Shown here: positions 1 to 9,990 of the stretch, piece by piece
Layout: every line of letters starts with the position of its first letter
Numbering within the stretch: position 1 is the first letter of the stretch
Assembly: GCF_029350975.1 (NCBI RefSeq)
Contig: NZ_JARKMR010000001.1
Coordinates: 186,001-250,000 of the forward strand
Direction: 5' to 3'
DNA length: 64,000 nucleotides
From: Maribacter zhoushanensis
GTDB taxonomy: Bacteria > Bacteroidota > Bacteroidia > Flavobacteriales > Flavobacteriaceae
Translations under genes and position numbers: made by a program
Notes under the pieces: generated by a model
The model's input: the letters and a program-made list of their open reading frames with translations, nothing else
The model's database searches: none
What the model was told of the DNA's origin: nothing

Positions 1-135
1 AGCAGGGTTTACGGTCATGGTGTTATAATTATATTGAGTATACTGAGGTTCTTGTTGCGCACTCGCACTTTTTATACCCAGTAGCGCCATAATGAGCGTT
101 GTGCTTACATATATGTGGTTTATTTTCAACTTCAT
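1..135 (-). CDS. PorP/SprF family T9SS membrane protein (N-terminal part only)
   Basis: Only the first 45 codons lie in the window; the gene continues past base 1 on the minus strand. The start is the ATG at 133-135. The translation has a signal peptide ending SASAQ, followed by QEPQYTQYNYNTMTVNPA, which is the hallmark opening of PorP/SprF outer-membrane proteins (QxPQYTQYMyNxxxxNPAxAG). Family members work with the type IX secretion system and usually sit just downstream of a large secreted adhesin, as sprF follows sprB. Here the upstream gene is a giant adhesin that ends only 8 bases away, so the two are almost certainly co-transcribed. The family assignment is firm from this motif; the rest of the protein cannot be seen. 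Confidence 0.85.
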   Translation of the reverse strand, partial: MKLKINHIYVSTTLIMALLGIKSASAQQEPQYTQYNYNTMTVNPA

Positions 136-143
136 TCTAACAT

Positions 144-3100
144 TTATCTAGTTATATATAACCAACCTGTTTTTGCATCATTGATATCTTCATTCGGTAT
201 CAATATGTAATAGTAGGTGCCTACGGGTAATTTTTCATTACCGTTAACGGTTGCTCTACCCTGTGATGTACCGTCCCAATCATTGTTATATCCTTTAGTT
301 TCATAAACTAAAGTTCCCCATCGGTTAAATACCTGTAAGTTGTTATTAGGATAATCTTCAATACATTCAATAAAGAAATATTCATTACTGCCATCTCCAT
401 TAGGGGAGAACTCATTAAAAATTACCAAACATTCTTCATCTAATGGTTCATTAAGGGTTACTGATACCTGATCTTGATTGTTAGCAGTATTCGGGTCAAT
501 TTGATCCATATAATCTACTCGAGCAATATTGGTGTAATCATCACCTTCTTGCACGGTTACGGTTAAAAGAAGTTCTGCGGTTTCACCAGGTAGTAACAAT
601 GGTATATCCCAGAACCCGGTTTCAGGATCATATGTACCTGTACTATTGCTTTGCTGTACCAATACAAAACCATTAGGTATATTTTCTTCTATACTTACAT
701 TTGTTGCCGCTAAACCACCTATGTTACTGGCAGTAATAGTAAAAATGATTTCATCTCCTATTTCAGCGGTTTCGCTAGAAACTATTTTATCAATGGTTAT
801 GTCAGTTGATGGTGAATTGATTTCATGTTCACTTTCATCATCTTCATTTGGCGAATTTGGATCATAGTTATCTACAGTAGAATCTGAGTCGGTTTCGTTC
901 ACCTGAGTTACTTGAACGACATTTTTATATTCACCTTGTGTACCTTTTGGTATATTTACTCTTGCGCTATATGATAGTGTTAGGCTTTCTACACCTAATG
1001 AGGCTATATTCCATGAAATGGTATCATTTGAAAAAGTACCACCGTTTGATATTGATGTCCCAATGACAACTAGTCCAGATGGTACATAATCTTCAATGAC
1101 GATACCCGTAGCTAAATCAGGACCAGCATTTGTTACAGTTATTTCATATGTAATTTGATCATCAATATTTGGATTAATACTGGAATCTGAGGATAAAGAT
1201 TTGATCAATGACAAATCAACGTTGTTAATTGATATAGTATCCACCGAATCCTCATCATCTTCGGATTGATCTCCGTCATCATTGTTCGGGGTAGAATTTG
1301 GATCTGTTTGATCACTCGCAGTTACTTGTGCTATGTTCTTATATTCATCGGCAGCGCCAGTCGGTGCGTTTACCGAAACATCATATGTCAATGAAGTAGT
1401 GCCGGAAGCAACAGTAGCCAAATTCCAGGTAATAGTAGAACCGGATAATGTTCCGCCATTAGAAATAGTAGCAATATCTACAGTATATCCAACAGGAACC
1501 ACATCTTCTATACTAACATTGGTTGCGTCATTTGGACCGGCATTCGCCAAATCAATAGTAAAAGTTATAATATCTGAAATATCAGGACTGGTATTGGAAA
1601 CCGATTTATCCAAGGATAGATTTGCTTGTTCGTTAACATTTACTGTATCCACCGAATCCTCATCATCTTCCGATTGATCTCCGTCATCATTGTTCGGGGT
1701 AGAATTTGGATCGGTTTGGTCACTTGCTGTTACTTGTGCTATATTTTTATATTCGTCGGCAGCGCCAGTAGGTGCGTTTATAGAAACATCATATGTCAAT
1801 GAAGTTGTACCGGAAGCAATAGTTGCCAAATTCCAGGTAATAGTAGAACCGGATAATGTTCCGCCATTAGAAATAGTAGCGATATCTACAGTATATCCAA
1901 CAGGAACCACATCTTCTATACTAACATTGGTTGCGTCATTTGGACCAGCATTTGCTAAATCAATAGTAAAAGTTATAATATCTGAAATATCAGGACTGGT
2001 ATTGGAAACCGATTTGTTTAAGGACAAGTCGGCTTGCGCATTTACACTGACAGTATCCACCGAATCCTCATCATCTTCAGATTGGTCTCCGTCATCATTG
2101 TTAGGGGTAGAATTTGGATCCGTCTGGTCACTTGCTGTTACTTGGACAATGTTTTTATATTCGTCGGCAGCGCCAGTCGGTGCATTTACCGAAACATCGT
2201 ATGTCAATGAAATCGTTCCAGAAGTTACAGTTGCCAAATTCCAAGTAATCGTATTTCCTGTCATGATACCACCATTAGAAATAGTAGCAATATCAACAGT
2301 ATACCCAACAGGAACCACATCTTCAATACTAACGTTGGTTGCATCATTCGGACCAGCATTCGCCAAATCAATAGTAAAAGTAATTACATCCGAAATATCA
2401 GGACTGGTATTGGAAACCGATTTGTTTAAAGATAAATCAGCCGAGTTATTTACCGAAGGGATTACAAATGAAAGTGGATTACAAAAACAATTGCCAACCG
2501 CAGGTTCTAGTTCAATAATTAAATTACCGCCAACACCGCAAAAGGCTGTAGTGGTAAATGATGCGATTTCATTTATAGTATTCCCACTTAAAATTTCAGT
2601 ATCTAAGTTTCCGGTATATATTGCAGTACCAGATTTATTATCTGAAGCATCTGTACAGTAAACGTTATAAGTAGCTCCCGATGCAATCGTATATGTGCCA
2701 ATATTTTCAATACTAAAATCTAAATCATAGGTGTAATCTGTACCATTATTTACATACGTAGCTTCTGGAGCGGGAGTTGCAAGCCCAATTTCTGATTTGT
2801 ACGTTTCTATTGGAATACTAGCATTACCTGTAGCAATTTCTGTAGTTCCACAAGATACTCCCATACAACTTAATGCATTGGTGGTTACGTAGGTCGCAAT
2901 ATCAATATTGGCAGTATCAGCACAACTGGTTGATTGGTTGCTAATATCAAAATCGTAAGTTAACGTATCGGCAGATGTTGCGCCTTGTGGTAATTTTAAT
3001 TCTATTTCTTGATGGTCACCTACCGTATTGGTATTAATATAGGTAAGTTGTAATGGGCTTGTTGATGTAAAAGATGATGGTACATACGCTATACCGCTTG

Positions 3101-6100
3101 GTAAAATTACACGGACATAATCTTCATTACCTGTAACACCGTCAACAATAACAGTATTTACACTAACGGTTTCTGCTTCACAACCCTCTAATCTAGCCGT
3201 GTTAGAAACTGACATTGTATTATTTGTACTATATGGAGGTTCTGCCCCAGTAAGGATTATTGGGTTTGCCGATATTCTACTTCCGCTTCCGGTAGCTGGA
3301 TCCATGTAAGGACTATTACCGTTTATAGTGTAAGCCGTGCCTGTATTTGATACGTAATTACATTGTGCGTTCAAGGTTAAACTAATTATAGCTATTTGCT
3401 CGTCTATACTTGCAACATTCAATGAACCTGGTATACCATTTTTAGCTGCTATAAACGAGTGATCTAAGAGATTTATAGCAACATTATTACCGGATATTGT
3501 TGGTGTTATGGTTTCAATATTTCCGGAACCTCTAGGGTATTCTATAGTTAACCCATTAATTAATAAAGCAGAAATATCACCTGGTACATCAAAGTCAATT
3601 ATTGGTGAAATAAGATCGCCTTCACCAGCATTTCTTGCTTCTAAAGTGATATCAAAATCTGTACAAGTATCTACAGTTGTACTTGGTTGATTTAATATTT
3701 GTAACTGTATTGCTGCAGGTACCGGACTTAAAGTAAAAACTTCTTCATCATAATATGAAATGCCGCTGTAGCTTGTTGGGTAGGCTATACAGTCATAATT
3801 ATGAGAAATATTTAAATCTATTGGGCTACTTGATGTATATGTACCCTCAAATCTTATTTGTCTACAGATCCAGCTACCACCTTCCATATCACCAAACTCA
3901 ATATAAGTGACATCATTTTCAGTAGAGAAGTTCAGGGCTGTTTCAGTAGCTCCGTTCACTAGGTAGGCATTAGTTATCATATAATTAGTGCCGGTATCTA
4001 CTCGTAACCAATTATTAATGATTTCAGTCGCGTTTTGTTTACAGATGTCAACGGTAAAACCTTCTAATTCTGAATTTCCTATTTCTGTAGGGTTTGCTGT
4101 AGATAAAAAGTATACAGGTTGGTTATATGTAAAATCTTTAGTGTCAGTTTCCGTTTGTCTGACAGGAGTATCTGCATAAGCATATTCATCATAGGTGACA
4201 GAAATATCATGAGAGCTTATTGTAGGTGTAGCACTTGTTGCAGTCAGATTTATTGATACACTAGGGTAATTGTTACCTCCTTGATCTAAATGTACAAAAC
4301 GTGGACCGGGCGTTATGGTTACAATATTACCTGAAACAGAATAATTTAATCCATTATTAAAGGAGGCCGGGTCTTCGTTCTCTGGCATTAGGCTTGGGTA
4401 TCCATAACTACTAACTAAATCATTAAAATGCATACCGGTCGGTATTTCAATAGTGGTAGAATTCCATAATAATGGTGGTCTAAATTCATCTGGAAATTTA
4501 TCATCTACAGATGACGCTTGAGCTAAACCAACATAAAGCCATTTTTCATCACAACCACTCGCTTGATTATCGATGTCCGCAGTAATATTGATTTCATTTT
4601 GAAAAAAATGAGCTCTATCATTATAAGCACCACAGTCAATTTCATTATTAGAACTGTCCAAGCTATAAAAACGACCTTGAAAAGCGTGAAACTGATATAG
4701 AAAAGCCTCATCAGGAAAATCTTCTTTAAATTGAAAGGTTAGCTCAAGAGAAATTTCATCGGCTTCTAATCCTTCACCATATTCATACGTAGGTGATATA
4801 AGACTTTGATAAGATGACAAGTCTAAAGTAAATCTATTATCATTGGTACTTTGTGTTGTAAGTACCGGAGAATTTGTAATTGGAAATGTTTGTGGTGATC
4901 CGGTTGAAAGGTCGTTAATAGTAATTGTACCTCCTGTAAAACCAATAATATCTTGCATACTTTCACCACTCTCGGTAATGTATCTCATTTCAAATACTAA
5001 ATTATCTTGAGTTGTATTTTGCATTACGGCACTCGTAGAAACAACCATTTCATCTTTAGGCATGTAATATTTGGTTGCATGTACGGTTGGATCTAAAACC
5101 ACTTTTGTACTCATGGTCTCATCGGTCCATCCGGCAGTAGTTCTACTTGCGTCAAAAGATGTCGTCATTGGTGCGCTGCAGGCATTTGGGCAATGTGTGG
5201 TAATATTAAAAGAACCACAATGCAAATCTTTGCTATAACAAGAGCTTTCGTAAGATGTAGTGTAGTTTAAAGAAAGATTTTCTGGGCCTGTATAGGCGCT
5301 ACAATCAATATTCAGCGCAAAATTAATTGGTATTCGTAACCAGTAAGAGTTGTATTCAAAATCTTCTAACTGTGTTTCTGTAAAGATAATCTGATTGCCA
5401 ATTTGTGCGTAACGGGCATCTGCGCTTGGATCTAAAGAAACGCCAGCAGGTATATCAAGAACTGCTCTATATATTGTTGATGCATCATTTGAAAACATTT
5501 CAATACCATTACACGTGGGCGATTGGTTCGATGCAATAAAATTACCTACAAATGAAAGATTAAAAACAGAACCGTCTTCAGCATCTAAGTCATATTCTTC
5601 AGGAAAATCCTCATTGAACAATGCAGCTCTATTTACGTAATGTCTTTCAAGCTCTTCACGAACCGATTTATTACTGCCACCACAAGAGTTTACAGCCCAA
5701 GCATCCATATTTAGACTCGCACTTTTTGAGTATTCTGCATCGTATGGATCGCAAGCTGGTGAAATTTGCAGCATAGTTAAATCAACGTTGATCTCTGTGA
5801 AGTCACCCGGTAATAAATCATCAAAAAATCCATCGCCATCCAAATCCTGTAATCCGCCTGGACCGTCCGGATCTGTAGTAAAAAAATCTTGACCAACAAG
5901 ATATGATCCTAAACCTAGAGAACTGCCGGTAGTAGTATTTTCCCATAATACGGGTGTAAATGAGGACCCGCCGGTAAATCTAAAGTTAGATAATTGTCTA
6001 TTGGTGTCATTATCATCACCATACATTGGGTTAAAACCAATGGAGGAAAGTCTATTGTCCCAAGTGTAACCAATATTGAAGTTAACATTATACGCATTGT

Positions 6101-7184
6101 CTGCACTTGCGTCATTTTCTAATCTGTAGGTGTATGTAACAGGAGCATCCCATCTTGGTCGTGGATCACTTATGGTTTGAAATGATATATTTGACCATTC
6201 TTGATTAAAATTGATAAAACCTGGTATGGGAGCCCCTATCTGGTAATACGTGCCAGTTGAGCATCCCCATCTAGGGCTATGTTGTGTTGATTGATTGTCA
6301 GTACAATTGGTTAATACTAATCGTTCTGATAATGTTATATTTTCATTTTCGAATAAATTGTCTCCGTCACCGACTTGACCTAAAAATGGTGCCGAATTTA
6401 AATCTATTGTGTAGGAGTAAAAGTTACCACTGATTGAGGGAGTCAAAACAGTTCCGTTAAAAGATAGTTTATAACCAGCTTGTAATCCGGGACTAATTTC
6501 TACCACATGATCAAATTGGGAAATACTACCGTTACCAGAATTATTGATAACCACATTTCTATTATTTACATCACCTACAAAAGCATCTATTGCCGTAATA
6601 TCATTTACTGCGAGATAAGCGCTCAACAAAGTATATCCGTTTGCGGTTAGGTCACTATTGTTGGCTGTCTTTACCGTTGTGTTTTCTATATAGTCAATGG
6701 TATGTACATCTTTAAAAAGTCCGCCATTAAATGAGAACTGTACGGCATCACAATCACCTGTTTTGTCAAACGTGAACGTGACAACATCAGATAATTGCCA
6801 ATTTTCATTGCTTGGTCTTTCTATTTGAAAAGTAGGTTGATTTAAATCTGTAATATCAAATTCAGATAGCACATAATCTCCAGAACCTGTTTGAGTATTG
6901 ATTACTGCAGTGCCAGTCTTATAGTTGATACCTTCGGGTAAATCAAAAGCTATTTTGAAGGTGTGAAGTTGTGTCGTTTTTGATGTAATTGTAACCGTGC
7001 TGCTACCATCATTTGTGCCGCCGCAAACGCCCATGTTGGTGGAGTTAAGCTCAACACGATATTCTGAGTTGTTTATTTGTCCGTAACCAGTATGTAGCAT
7101 ACTGAAAAATAGAATTACGGTCATTAGACCTGTGTACGTTTTTAATAGCTGAAATAGTTTGATGTGTGTTTGAGAATGTATCAT
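144..7184 (-). CDS. giant T9SS-secreted adhesin with DUF11 repeats and gliding-motility-type C-terminal domain
   Basis: A 2346-residue cell-surface protein. Residues 1-36 are a signal peptide ending HTGYGQ. A long threonine/asparagine-rich beta-type region follows, then about five DUF11 (conserved repeat domain) modules in the last third, each opening like ADLSLNKSVSN or ITIDKIVSS and containing a NAGPNDATNVSIEDVVP-type core. The first three are near-identical copies of 136 residues; the last two have diverged. Acidic linkers such as DDGDQSEDDEDS separate them. The last ~95 residues (FNEFSPNGDG, VFNRWGTLVYE, YNNDWDGTS, GTYYYIL) are the CHU_C / type B C-terminal domain that directs export by T9SS. 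Type B cargo is usually paired with a PorP/SprF protein, and one follows directly. The ligand is unknown; a SprB-like role in adhesion or gliding is possible but not shown. Confidence 0.9.
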   Translation of the reverse strand: MIHSQTHIKLFQLLKTYTGLMTVILFFSMLHTGYGQINNSEYRVELNSTNMGVCGGTNDGSSTVTITSKTTQLHTFKIAFDLPEGINYKTGTAVINTQTGSGDYVLSEFDITDLNQPTFQIERPSNENWQLSDVVTFTFDKTGDCDAVQFSFNGGLFKDVHTIDYIENTTVKTANNSDLTANGYTLLSAYLAVNDITAIDAFVGDVNNRNVVINNSGNGSISQFDHVVEISPGLQAGYKLSFNGTVLTPSISGNFYSYTIDLNSAPFLGQVGDGDNLFENENITLSERLVLTNCTDNQSTQHSPRWGCSTGTYYQIGAPIPGFINFNQEWSNISFQTISDPRPRWDAPVTYTYRLENDASADNAYNVNFNIGYTWDNRLSSIGFNPMYGDDNDTNRQLSNFRFTGGSSFTPVLWENTTTGSSLGLGSYLVGQDFFTTDPDGPGGLQDLDGDGFFDDLLPGDFTEINVDLTMLQISPACDPYDAEYSKSASLNMDAWAVNSCGGSNKSVREELERHYVNRAALFNEDFPEEYDLDAEDGSVFNLSFVGNFIASNQSPTCNGIEMFSNDASTIYRAVLDIPAGVSLDPSADARYAQIGNQIIFTETQLEDFEYNSYWLRIPINFALNIDCSAYTGPENLSLNYTTSYESSCYSKDLHCGSFNITTHCPNACSAPMTTSFDASRTTAGWTDETMSTKVVLDPTVHATKYYMPKDEMVVSTSAVMQNTTQDNLVFEMRYITESGESMQDIIGFTGGTITINDLSTGSPQTFPITNSPVLTTQSTNDNRFTLDLSSYQSLISPTYEYGEGLEADEISLELTFQFKEDFPDEAFLYQFHAFQGRFYSLDSSNNEIDCGAYNDRAHFFQNEINITADIDNQASGCDEKWLYVGLAQASSVDDKFPDEFRPPLLWNSTTIEIPTGMHFNDLVSSYGYPSLMPENEDPASFNNGLNYSVSGNIVTITPGPRFVHLDQGGNNYPSVSINLTATSATPTISSHDISVTYDEYAYADTPVRQTETDTKDFTYNQPVYFLSTANPTEIGNSELEGFTVDICKQNATEIINNWLRVDTGTNYMITNAYLVNGATETALNFSTENDVTYIEFGDMEGGSWICRQIRFEGTYTSSSPIDLNISHNYDCIAYPTSYSGISYYDEEVFTLSPVPAAIQLQILNQPSTTVDTCTDFDITLEARNAGEGDLISPIIDFDVPGDISALLINGLTIEYPRGSGNIETITPTISGNNVAINLLDHSFIAAKNGIPGSLNVASIDEQIAIISLTLNAQCNYVSNTGTAYTINGNSPYMDPATGSGSRISANPIILTGAEPPYSTNNTMSVSNTARLEGCEAETVSVNTVIVDGVTGNEDYVRVILPSGIAYVPSSFTSTSPLQLTYINTNTVGDHQEIELKLPQGATSADTLTYDFDISNQSTSCADTANIDIATYVTTNALSCMGVSCGTTEIATGNASIPIETYKSEIGLATPAPEATYVNNGTDYTYDLDFSIENIGTYTIASGATYNVYCTDASDNKSGTAIYTGNLDTEILSGNTINEIASFTTTAFCGVGGNLIIELEPAVGNCFCNPLSFVIPSVNNSADLSLNKSVSNTSPDISDVITFTIDLANAGPNDATNVSIEDVVPVGYTVDIATISNGGIMTGNTITWNLATVTSGTISLTYDVSVNAPTGAADEYKNIVQVTASDQTDPNSTPNNDDGDQSEDDEDSVDTVSVNAQADLSLNKSVSNTSPDISDIITFTIDLANAGPNDATNVSIEDVVPVGYTVDIATISNGGTLSGSTITWNLATIASGTTSLTYDVSINAPTGAADEYKNIAQVTASDQTDPNSTPNNDDGDQSEDDEDSVDTVNVNEQANLSLDKSVSNTSPDISDIITFTIDLANAGPNDATNVSIEDVVPVGYTVDIATISNGGTLSGSTITWNLATVASGTTSLTYDVSVNAPTGAADEYKNIAQVTASDQTDPNSTPNNDDGDQSEDDEDSVDTISINNVDLSLIKSLSSDSSINPNIDDQITYEITVTNAGPDLATGIVIEDYVPSGLVVIGTSISNGGTFSNDTISWNIASLGVESLTLSYSARVNIPKGTQGEYKNVVQVTQVNETDSDSTVDNYDPNSPNEDDESEHEINSPSTDITIDKIVSSETAEIGDEIIFTITASNIGGLAATNVSIEENIPNGFVLVQQSNSTGTYDPETGFWDIPLLLPGETAELLLTVTVQEGDDYTNIARVDYMDQIDPNTANNQDQVSVTLNEPLDEECLVIFNEFSPNGDGSNEYFFIECIEDYPNNNLQVFNRWGTLVYETKGYNNDWDGTSQGRATVNGNEKLPVGTYYYILIPNEDINDAKTGWLYITR
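1218..2441 (-). repeat. three tandem 408-bp DNA repeats inside the adhesin gene
   Basis: Units at 1218-1625, 1626-2033 and 2034-2441 are each exactly 136 codons and start at the alanine or equivalent codon of the A(D/N)LSL motif. The anchor ccaccgaatcctcatcatct recurs at 1241, 1649 and 2057, a constant spacing of 408. Units 1 and 2 from the left are almost identical at DNA level, including silent positions, which suggests recent duplication or gene conversion. The repeat number stays in frame on recombination. Confidence 0.9.
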
Positions 7185-7246
7185 TAACTACTTGGTGAAC
7201 TAGTTCTGATTTGGTTAGAATATGTAAGTTTCATAAACGCTAACTT

Positions 7247-7254
7247 CAAAACTA
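7247..7254 (-). promoter_or_regulatory. putative -7 element of the adhesin gene
   Basis: Read on the minus strand, TAGTTTTG matches the Bacteroidota -7 consensus TAnnTTTG and lies 62 bases upstream of the adhesin start. No well-placed -33 TTG was found, so this is tentative. Confidence 0.3.
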
Positions 7255-7546
7255 ACTTTATAGACGGCTAATCAGTAATTTTTGTTGTCAATGGATGATA
7301 TATAGGGGTTGTACATTCAGATATTTGATGTTTATAGTATAAGTAGGAATTAACTTACTTTTTAAATTTGATTAAATTTGGAAGTGGAATAGTTTTGAAA
7401 TTGACTTGTCAACAAGCCATTAGGCTGGTAATATTTAGATGTTTTTTATGAGTAGAAAATGTAGAGAATGCCTTAATTAATTTAAGTTTGGGCAACACTT
7501 TGTAAATTATTCATTTTAAAGAAGGTCTAAAATTAAATTCTAAGTT

Positions 7547-7554
7547 TATCTTTG
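7547..7554 (+). promoter_or_regulatory. putative -7 element TATCTTTG before the M23 peptidase gene
   Basis: TATCTTTG fits TAnnTTTG exactly and is 5 bases from the ATG, implying a very short or absent leader. The same octamer precedes the gene at 37862. The -33 TTG is not at the expected distance. Confidence 0.35.
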
Positions 7555-7559
7555 TTATA

Positions 7560-8432
7560 ATGGCCAAAAAGAAAGTCAAAAAAAGAAAGGAAATAAAAAG
7601 GAAACTTCTTCATAAGTATCGTTTGGTAATTCTAAACGAAAGTACTTTTGAAGAGAAGATTTCTTTTAAGTTAAGTAGACTTAATGTTTTTGTGACAGGA
7701 TCACTTTTCATGATAACTTTAATAGGGCTGACAACACTGCTTATAGCATTTACTCCTCTACGAGAATATATACCGGGTTATTCATCTACAAGATTGAAAA
7801 AAGAAGCTACTGAGCTAACGTATAAAACAGATTCTTTAATTAGAACCTTAAATTATACCAATAAGTATTTGGATAATATTAGAATGGTGTTAAAAGGTGA
7901 TATTGAAAATAATGTTGTTAATAGAGATTCTCTATTTCAGCAATTTAAATTAGACCCGGCATCAGTAGACCTTAATCCTATAAAGGAAGATTCACTATTA
8001 AGAGCAGAGGTTGCACTTGAGGACAAATACAACTTGTTCGAAAGAACAATAGATAAGAAGAATTTAGTTTTGTTTACTCCTGTTTCAGGTTCTATTACAA
8101 TGGGTTTTAACCCTAACGAGAAACATTATGCCGTTGATATTACAGCGGTAACCGATAGTCCTGTAAAGGCAGTTGCTAACGGAACAGTTATATTTTCTGA
8201 ATGGACGGCAGATACTGGTTATGTGATTATTATTGAACATGAAGGCGGATTATTAAGTGTATATAAACATAATGGTTCATTGTCCAAATATCAGGGTAAT
8301 ATAGTAAGGGGCGGCGAGGTAATTGCTGCGGTAGGTAATACAGGGGAGCTAACCACAGGTCCACATTTACATTTTGAAATTTGGGACAACGGAACACCGA
8401 TTGACCCCTTAAATTATATTGATTTTAATTAG
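7560..8432 (+). CDS. M23 family (LytM-type) membrane-anchored peptidase
   Basis: A 290-residue cell-envelope protein that probably cleaves peptide cross-links in peptidoglycan or regulates cell-wall hydrolases. A very basic cytoplasmic N-terminus (KKKVKKRKEIKRK) precedes one membrane segment at about residues 43-65. A helical stretch (about 75-165) follows, and then a C-terminal M23 domain (170-288). The zinc ligands are all present: H189 and D193 in HYAVD, and H271 in GPHLHFE, with the conserved H237 in YKHNG, so the enzyme should be active. The length and layout are typical of Bacteroidota M23 proteins with a single anchor. The stop is 6 bases from the GH3-like gene, so they form one transcription unit. 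Confidence 0.88.
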   Translation: MAKKKVKKRKEIKRKLLHKYRLVILNESTFEEKISFKLSRLNVFVTGSLFMITLIGLTTLLIAFTPLREYIPGYSSTRLKKEATELTYKTDSLIRTLNYTNKYLDNIRMVLKGDIENNVVNRDSLFQQFKLDPASVDLNPIKEDSLLRAEVALEDKYNLFERTIDKKNLVLFTPVSGSITMGFNPNEKHYAVDITAVTDSPVKAVANGTVIFSEWTADTGYVIIIEHEGGLLSVYKHNGSLSKYQGNIVRGGEVIAAVGNTGELTTGPHLHFEIWDNGTPIDPLNYIDFN

Positions 8433-8438
8433 AACGAA

Positions 8439-9944
8439 ATGTCCTTAAAGACCATTGCTGCTAAAATATTTGCACACCGTATCGCTAAAAGAACCGATAG
8501 GTGGGTCAGTAACCCTATTGAGACGCAAGAAAATGTGTTCAAAGAACTTATTGCAAAAGGCAAGGAAACCAAGTTTGGAAAGGATCATAATTTCAAAACA
8601 GTAAAAACTCACAACGATTTTATAGCGCAGGTTCCTATAAGAGATTATGAGGAATTAAAGGACTATGTAAATTTAGCCGTAGCCGGTCAAGAGGATATAC
8701 TTTGGCCAGGAAAACCGTTATATTTTGCAAAGACATCTGGAACAACTTCTGGTGCTAAGTATATTCCAATTACCGAGGGTAGTATTAAAGAACAAGTGAA
8801 AGCATCTAGAAATGCTATTCTTAATTATATTCATGAAACCGGTAGGGCGGATTTTGTGACCGGTAAAATGATTTTTTTACAAGGGAGTCCCGTTTTAACA
8901 GAGAAAAACGGAGTAAAACTGGGTAGGCTTTCTGGTATTTCTGCGCACTACGTTCCTAATTATTTACAGAAAAATAGAATGCCCAGTTGGGAAACCAATT
9001 GTATAGAAGATTGGGAAACCAAGGTCAATGCCATTGTGGATGAAACCAAAGATGAAGATATGACCGTAATAGCGGGCATACCTTCTTGGGTACAAATGTA
9101 TTTTGAAAAACTTAAAGAAAATACCAATGAGTATGTAGGCGACTTGTTTAAGAATTTTGAGCTGTTTATTTATGGAGGAGTTAACTATGAACCTTACAGA
9201 AAGAAATTTGAAACCTTAATAGGTAGAAAGGTTGCTAGTATAGAATTGTTTCCGGCAAGTGAAGGTTTTTTCGCATACCAAAATTCTCAAAAAGAAAATG
9301 GAATGCTACTGCTGTTAGATGCAGGAATATTTTATGAGTTTGTACGATCAGATGAATTCTTTAATGAACATCCTGAAAGAATTACTTTAAAAGATGTAGA
9401 GATCGGTGTTGACTATGTTATGATTATCACTACTAATGCAGGTCTTTGGGCATACAATCTAGGTGATACCATTCGGTTTATTTCTGTTCATCCTTTTAAA
9501 ATTGTGGTTTCTGGCCGTATAAAGCATTTTATCTCAGCTTTTGGCGAACACGTTATTGCCAAAGAAGTAGAAGAGGCTATGTTAGTAGCTACAAAGGCAA
9601 CCGATGCTAGTGTAAGTGAATTTACCGTGGCACCACAAATTACCCCTAATGAAAATGAATTACCATATCATGAATGGTTTATAGAGTTTGAAAAATTACC
9701 ATCTAATATGGATGTTTTTATTCAAGAACTAGATATGGCTTTACAAAAGCAAAATAGCTATTACTATGATTTAATTGTAGGCAAGGTGCTACAGACCCTC
9801 AAGGTTACTCCGGTCAAAAACGGAGGATTTTTAGAGTATATGAAATCAATAGGAAAGCTTGGCGGACAGAATAAAGTACAACGTTTGTCCAATGACCGAA
9901 AAGTGGTTGAAAGTCTGTCAAAATATAAGGCAGAGAGCAACTAG
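8439..9944 (+). CDS. GH3 auxin-responsive-promoter family protein (acyl-adenylate-forming)
   Basis: 501 residues matching the bacterial branch of the GH3 family, relatives of plant acyl-acid-amido synthetases and part of the ANL adenylating superfamily. The ATP-binding signature is seen at residues 98-109 (AKTSGTTSGAKYIP), a further nucleotide-contacting segment is FPASEGFFAYQ, and the late acidic/glycine loop is YNLGDTIRF. Family members activate a carboxylic acid with ATP and join it to an amine, usually an amino acid; the substrate in Bacteroidota is not known. It lies between an envelope peptidase and a protein with a nucleoside-phosphorylase-like domain. The length is full for bacterial members. 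Confidence 0.85.
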   Translation: MSLKTIAAKIFAHRIAKRTDRWVSNPIETQENVFKELIAKGKETKFGKDHNFKTVKTHNDFIAQVPIRDYEELKDYVNLAVAGQEDILWPGKPLYFAKTSGTTSGAKYIPITEGSIKEQVKASRNAILNYIHETGRADFVTGKMIFLQGSPVLTEKNGVKLGRLSGISAHYVPNYLQKNRMPSWETNCIEDWETKVNAIVDETKDEDMTVIAGIPSWVQMYFEKLKENTNEYVGDLFKNFELFIYGGVNYEPYRKKFETLIGRKVASIELFPASEGFFAYQNSQKENGMLLLLDAGIFYEFVRSDEFFNEHPERITLKDVEIGVDYVMIITTNAGLWAYNLGDTIRFISVHPFKIVVSGRIKHFISAFGEHVIAKEVEEAMLVATKATDASVSEFTVAPQITPNENELPYHEWFIEFEKLPSNMDVFIQELDMALQKQNSYYYDLIVGKVLQTLKVTPVKNGGFLEYMKSIGKLGGQNKVQRLSNDRKVVESLSKYKAESN

Positions 9945-9990
9945 CTTTTAAATAACAAATTATAAATCGTAATTTCGTTTGAAATCATCC

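Larger units (their letters stand above)
7185..7559. other. 375-bp divergent intergenic region
   Basis: Non-coding spacer between the minus-strand adhesin and the plus-strand peptidase. It is AT-rich and must hold the promoters of both directions. The two candidate -7 elements listed separately (7247-7254 and 7547-7554) are the only signals recognised; there is no RNA gene or small ORF that I would defend. Confidence 0.5.

Noticed and set aside
1690-2661. A long open frame of 323 codons on the plus strand inside the adhesin gene
   Set aside because: It is antisense to the DUF11 repeats, repeats with the same 408-bp period, and has no domain or promoter; the minus-strand adhesin explains it.
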